Assembly: GCA_027575765.1 (NCBI GenBank)
Contig: JANBPT010001335.1
Span: forward strand, 1-10,494
Reading direction: 5' to 3'
Source of the DNA: Tieghemiomyces parasiticus
Lineage: Eukaryota > Kickxellomycota > Dimargaritomycetes > Dimargaritales > Dimargaritaceae
DNA: 10,494 bases
In this document: piece by piece, positions 6,819-10,494 of the stretch
Layout: each line of letters opens with the position of its first letter
Numbering within the stretch: the stretch's first letter is position 1
The notes under the pieces: model-generated
The model's database searches: none
Seen by the model: only the letters and a program-made list of their open reading frames with translations
What the model was told of the DNA's origin: nothing
Made by a program: the position numbers and the translations under genes

Positions 6819-8742
6819 ACACGTCACCACGCGAATTTCATCAAGTAGTCGGTCTTCAATACAGTCAATTGGATTCTTGACAACTATAGGGGTTCCCATG
6901 AACCTTTCCCTGCGCCCCTCCCTCTACAGTTTCGATCTCAACTATCCCAACACCACTTCCCTAGCTTTAAAACTCTTACGCATCGCCCCTAAGCCATTTG
7001 AGTACATATCAGCCCTTCTAGCGGAATGTTGTACGTATATGTGTATTTACCTTACTTACAGTTACGGGCATGTCATTGCTTTTAAAACTAGAGGCCACCT
7101 GGTTTCTCCTTTTTCCTTTCCATACAATCTTCCCCAATGTTGGCATCATCGACCAAACCAATGGTCATATTATCCCCATAGTTCCCAGTCTTTTTAGATC
7201 TCCTCTCCGTGCGGTCACTTAGCTATCGTATTTCTTGGCCGTGAGTGGCACCTGCTATTCCCTGATCGATTGTTTTTTTCGCCCTCCCCAGTTAAACTTC
7301 TCTACCCAAAGATCCTTTAACTGACATTATCCACCTTGAAGGGCACCGTACCTAACCTGAATTCAGTCGCCATATAGTAGATGGGGAACATGTTCGCCTT
7401 TGCCGGTTTTAGGGTACTTAATCACATAGTTCTGTAAGTTGTCTCTTGCCCGCCTGGTTAGCGTCCCTGATCATGACTGTGATCCCTCCTACCGACTGCC
7501 TGTTGAGTTCAGATCAATGGGCCGAATTTATTATCAATGCCCTAAATCGCTGGTTCATTGGCGCTCAACAGGCCAGTTGACTCCAGCATAAGGGAACTTG
7601 TAGTCGCAGGGGGATAGGGGCGCCCGGATTTTCCTACGATCGTTACAGCTATGGCCCTTAAGAGGCACCAGATGAATATCGAGTAGACCGCTAGAAACAC
7701 GATCATAAATGGGGTTAGCTTGGATGGTAATGACAAAGGGGAGGGTAAATAAAAGAATCCATCGTGACCAGATTGTAGTCCAATCATGGCAAATAAAGGG
7801 AAAGCAAGGTACATTTAGTATGTAAGAATTTTTGCGGTTACGTCGATTTAGAAGCAGGCCCGGGATTACCAGTAGTTTACTATAGACAAAAAAACTAAGA
7901 GGCAACTGCGCTTTTTTATTTACACATTAACCTACCCAGAAGATCGTGACAAACACTATTATTAATTAAGTATACGATCATTATCCTACATGATATTGCC
8001 ACTTAGACTTCATCAGTACATTAGAATTTTAGGGATTCGTTGACAGCCTCTCTGACTCGACCCTAGGGGTCTCTCCGTAGTGTGATTGACATGCCCACTC
8101 TGTACTGGCAATTCAGTAAGACCACGGCCTGTAAGCTTGACGGTCTCAAATCTTTCCGGCATATACTATATCTATGGGCAACAGGCCCGGCAATAAGTCG
8201 AATGGTATCAGTGACTTCGGAAGTGGACCGTTTCTCACCACGAAACTGTCAATCTGTCCTCACAATTATACTCAATTCCAAGCTACGTCCCTATAATTAA
8301 CAGCTCAAAACTTACTAATCATGATACTCGAGAGCCGTCAATTGCTGTTTGCGTTTTTACAACAGTAAAACCAGTGCCCACCAACTCATGTCGCGTAACA
8401 ATATCCAGTTTCTATGGAAGCAACCCGTGTATAAACCCGTCATAGCAGCTAGAAGGAGATGAAGGCGTTGGCAGTGACGTGAGAGGATGGAGGCAGGTGA
8501 GTAGCTAATTTCTGCTAAACGACGAATTCGAGATTACGGTGCGTGCCCTCGCTCTCGGGCTTAAGTGATAAAAATTAAATTAAAAATTCCACACCAAATT
8601 TTAATGTAGCACTACTATAAGAGGGTTGTGTGAGACACCTAGAGGAGGTTTATCAACGCTAGTGTTCGTTGACGCAATCTCTAAACTGGAGAACTCCAAA
8701 TAAGTCACTATTTACAGCAGCTAGTTATGAAATTGATAATGT

Positions 8743-8748
8743 TTTAAT
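8743..8748 (-). terminator. Candidate poly(A) signal ATTAAA of the GH19 gene
   Basis: TTTAAT on the plus strand reads ATTAAA, the common variant poly(A) hexamer, on the gene strand. It lies about 150 bases after the GH19 stop codon, beyond a pyrimidine-rich 3' untranslated stretch, with A-rich sequence around it. Confidence 0.45.
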
Positions 8749-8895
8749 ATTTTTGTTGCTCTTTATACAATGCGGATGTGCGTTAGCAGTCTAACCTCCT
8801 ACTATCCTTTAGCCAATAGAGGCATAGAGGAAATCTAGAAAGAAAGAGGGGGTGATCTATGGGAGAAGGGCCGGAGGAAATGGGGCGGAAACTGC

Positions 8896-9951
8896 TTAGC
8901 AACCGCTAGAATCGGGGGTGGCCTGGACGTTGAAGGCCTTCAGCACCTTCTCGTAGATGGCGAAACGCTTAGCAGGAGTAGGGGAGCCAGTACCGCACTC
9001 GAGACCGCCATTGATGGCCTTGGTGGCGGCGCCAAACTTGCCCTCAGAGACGCCGGGGGCGTTGTGGACACGGGCCTTCCAGTACCAAAGGCTGACGGCA
9101 ACAGCGGTCTTGACATCGGTGGCAACCTGATCGGGGTCGGTCAGGAGACGGTCATCGCCGAACAGGTCCTCAGAGGCGGCCTTGTAGTTATCAGCCCAGG
9201 AGAGCTGAATGTAGCCGCGACCGTAGTACGACTTGCCGCTGACGTCGGTACCAGGGGTGGCGTACGAACCAGCGCACGATTTACCATCAGAGCAGGCAAT
9301 CTCGGAGACGTACTGGAAACCGCCCGACTCCCAAATCAACTCGGCAATGAGCATGGCGGCCTCCTGGGCAGAGGAGATGTCGCCCTTACTCCACTGGTCA
9401 ATGAAGGCCTGGCACACCTCAGAGCTGGGCTCCGGGTAGCCGCTGTCGGTCACGGCCTTCTGGATTTCGGCAACAGTGATGCTGGATAGGTCGCCGGAGC
9501 CGCCGCCACTGCCGCCACCCGATGAAGGGTTGCTGCTTGAGTAGGCAGGGGACTCGGCGGACGAGCTGGCCGAGCCCGACGCGGAGGCGCTGGAGGTGGG
9601 GTCCGAGGAGACGGTATAGCCGGGGTCGTCGCGGACCGAGTTGGAAGCGGCGGTCGAAGGAGCTGAGGAGGAGCCGGAGCTCGCGGCATTGCTAGGGATA
9701 GCCTCGTTCCAGGTACAGGAAAGGGCTGAGCAGGAGGTACCAGAGGGGCAAGCCTGGGTGACCCACTGGCCCTGGTTGCACAGGGCGACAGAAGACCCAT
9801 CGGCAGTGCAACCAAGAGGGGTGGTATTCGAGTCGCAGCTCTCGCCTTTCACGGCGACAGGCACGTTGGCATCGAAAGGGACAGCGGCGACGAAGGCCGG
9901 GGAGGAGAGCAGCGCCACCAGGGCGACAAGCTTGGCTGAAGAGTACATCAT
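8896..9951 (-). CDS. Secreted GH19 chitinase-like protein with CBM19-like module
   Basis: The product is a 351-residue intronless protein. Residues 1-23 are a signal peptide ending Val-Ala-Ala. Residues 36-80 form a six-cysteine module (C39, C48, C58, C68, C74, C79) with Gly-x-Trp and Gly-Thr-x-Cys, resembling chitin-binding CBM19. Residues 85-155 are a Ser/Gly-rich linker. Residues 156-351 are the catalytic domain. Motifs are WESGGF at 207-212 (Glu208, predicted catalytic acid), Glu217 (equivalent to the second Glu of short GH19 enzymes), YYGRGYIQLSW at 242-252 and INGGLECG at 313-320. GH19 enzymes cleave chitin with inversion. The domain is short, closer to the bacterial or phage form than to plant class I. 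Likely roles are remodeling of the fungus's own wall or attack on chitinous hosts or prey. Two ATG codons stand in tandem, and the first was taken. The codons favor G or C in the third position. Family assignment is firm; the CBM19 label is less so, and activity is inferred. Confidence 0.92.
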   Translation of the reverse strand: MMYSSAKLVALVALLSSPAFVAAVPFDANVPVAVKGESCDSNTTPLGCTADGSSVALCNQGQWVTQACPSGTSCSALSCTWNEAIPSNAASSGSSSAPSTAASNSVRDDPGYTVSSDPTSSASASGSASSSAESPAYSSSNPSSGGGSGGGSGDLSSITVAEIQKAVTDSGYPEPSSEVCQAFIDQWSKGDISSAQEAAMLIAELIWESGGFQYVSEIACSDGKSCAGSYATPGTDVSGKSYYGRGYIQLSWADNYKAASEDLFGDDRLLTDPDQVATDVKTAVAVSLWYWKARVHNAPGVSEGKFGAATKAINGGLECGTGSPTPAKRFAIYEKVLKAFNVQATPDSSGC

Positions 9952-10305
9952 TTTACCAGAAAACGACGCGGGATCAGAAAAGGGCAGTTGAATAGTAAAG
10001 GGAAGGGGGAGATTTCGTTAACGGGAGACCGGCAGCCGAAAAACGAAATAATTAAACCTGAGCAGTTCGCACGAGGGAGGGAGAAAGTGAGGGGAGGAGA
10101 CCGAGTAGAAAACCAGTTTCGCTCGGGAAAAGAGTAGAGAAAGGACCGCGGACGTTAACAACGAGTGCACAGCAGACGAGGCTAACGAGTAATGGTGGGG
10201 CGGTTAGAGGAAAGGTGGTAGAAGTGGTTCAGGTGCGAACTGTACTGTAGGATAAAAGAAAATGAACGGTTGATGTTGAGACGAGGCTAGGCGGCGGGCC
10301 CGGGG
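9952..10305 (-). other. Pyrimidine-rich leader region of the GH19 gene
   Basis: About 350 bases between the TATA box and the ATG are rich in C and T on the gene strand. A CTAAC branch-point-like motif occurs at 10207-10203, but I saw no matching GTAAGT or GTGAGT-type donor, so a leader intron is not supported. No upstream gene is visible here. Confidence 0.5.
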
Positions 10306-10313
10306 TATTTATA
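10306..10313 (-). promoter_or_regulatory. TATA box of the GH19 gene
   Basis: TATAAATA on the minus strand is a full consensus TATA box, 355 bases upstream of the GH19 start codon. It implies a 5' leader of roughly 320 nucleotides. The GC-rich sequence GGGCCCGGGG lies just downstream. Confidence 0.55.
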
Positions 10314-10494
10314 CGTTTAGGATGGCGGTGGCCAGGACCAACTGCGCTAGGTCCCTCCTAGCATATAGGCGTACGGGTAACGAAGGGGCGGAAGAGGAGA
10401 GAGGGCCATTCCCAGCCTATCCAGTAGCATTTCCGAGGTGGCCCGCCGCGGTTCGTCATGGTGGCACCTGCTGGATGGCACCCAGCCACATGAG

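Larger units (their letters stand above)
6400..8742. other. Intergenic span with no supportable gene
   Basis: About 2.3 kb lie between the eL39 upstream region and the 3' end of the chitinase gene. The longest frame is 161 codons at 6712-7197 on the plus strand, inside a pyrimidine-rich stretch, with no family or signal peptide that I recognize. Two overlapping minus-strand frames at 7542-7905 look equally featureless. The stretch also holds a (CT)7 repeat, a 9-bp-stem hairpin at 6589-6613, AT-rich patches near 7905-7980 and 8570-8605, and no RNA gene that I can see. Confidence 0.45.

Noticed and set aside
6712..7197. A 161-residue plus-strand frame, the longest unexplained one.
   Set aside because: It lies in a pyrimidine-rich stretch, where stop codons are rare by composition, has no domain or signal peptide, and is of a length that can arise by chance in a window of this size.
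7542..7905. Two overlapping minus-strand frames of 90 and 116 residues with hydrophobic segments.
   Set aside because: Both frames overlap, neither shows a family motif, and the hydrophobicity follows from T-rich composition.

Overview
The window looks like nuclear DNA from a filamentous or early-diverging fungus. The signs are short GT-AG introns with CTAAC branch points, a eukaryotic ribosomal protein gene whose first exon is only the start codon, AATAAA-type poly(A) signals, TATA and CCAAT boxes, and secreted proteins with Kex2-type dibasic sites. A GH19 chitinase-like enzyme behind a small six-cysteine, CBM19-like module is rare in Dikarya. From general knowledge it fits Zoopagomycota, perhaps Kickxellomycotina. 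That placement is an inference and was not tested.

Layout: all four supported genes lie on the minus strand. (1) Bases 1-479 hold a secreted precursor cut off by the window edge, with six tandem units of about 24 residues separated by Arg-Arg. (2) Bases 3297-3476 hold a 59-residue secreted precursor with Arg-Arg and Lys-Arg sites around an 11-residue, two-cysteine peptide. (3) Bases 5590-6171 hold the three-exon gene for ribosomal protein eL39, with a complete 51-residue product after splicing. (4) Bases 8896-9951 hold an intronless GH19 enzyme with signal peptide, cysteine-rich module, Ser-rich linker and catalytic domain. The spans between them (about 2.6, 1.9 and 2.3 kb) contain only short, chance-looking ORFs, simple repeats and small palindromes.

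The most interesting signal is the pair of peptide precursors. They align without gaps over their first 44 residues, with 15 identities by my count. The signal peptides have the same predicted length (18 residues), the first segments have the same length (24 residues), and Arg-Arg falls at residues 43-44 in both. They share a core of Leu-Ile-x-x-x-(Val/Ile)-Asp-Leu-x-Asn. I read them as two diverged members of one family of Kex2-processed secreted peptides. One amplified its acidic, amphipathic unit into a tandem array. The other kept one unit as a glycosylatable pro-region ahead of a probable disulfide-ring peptide. The chitinase and eL39 are probably functionally unrelated neighbours.
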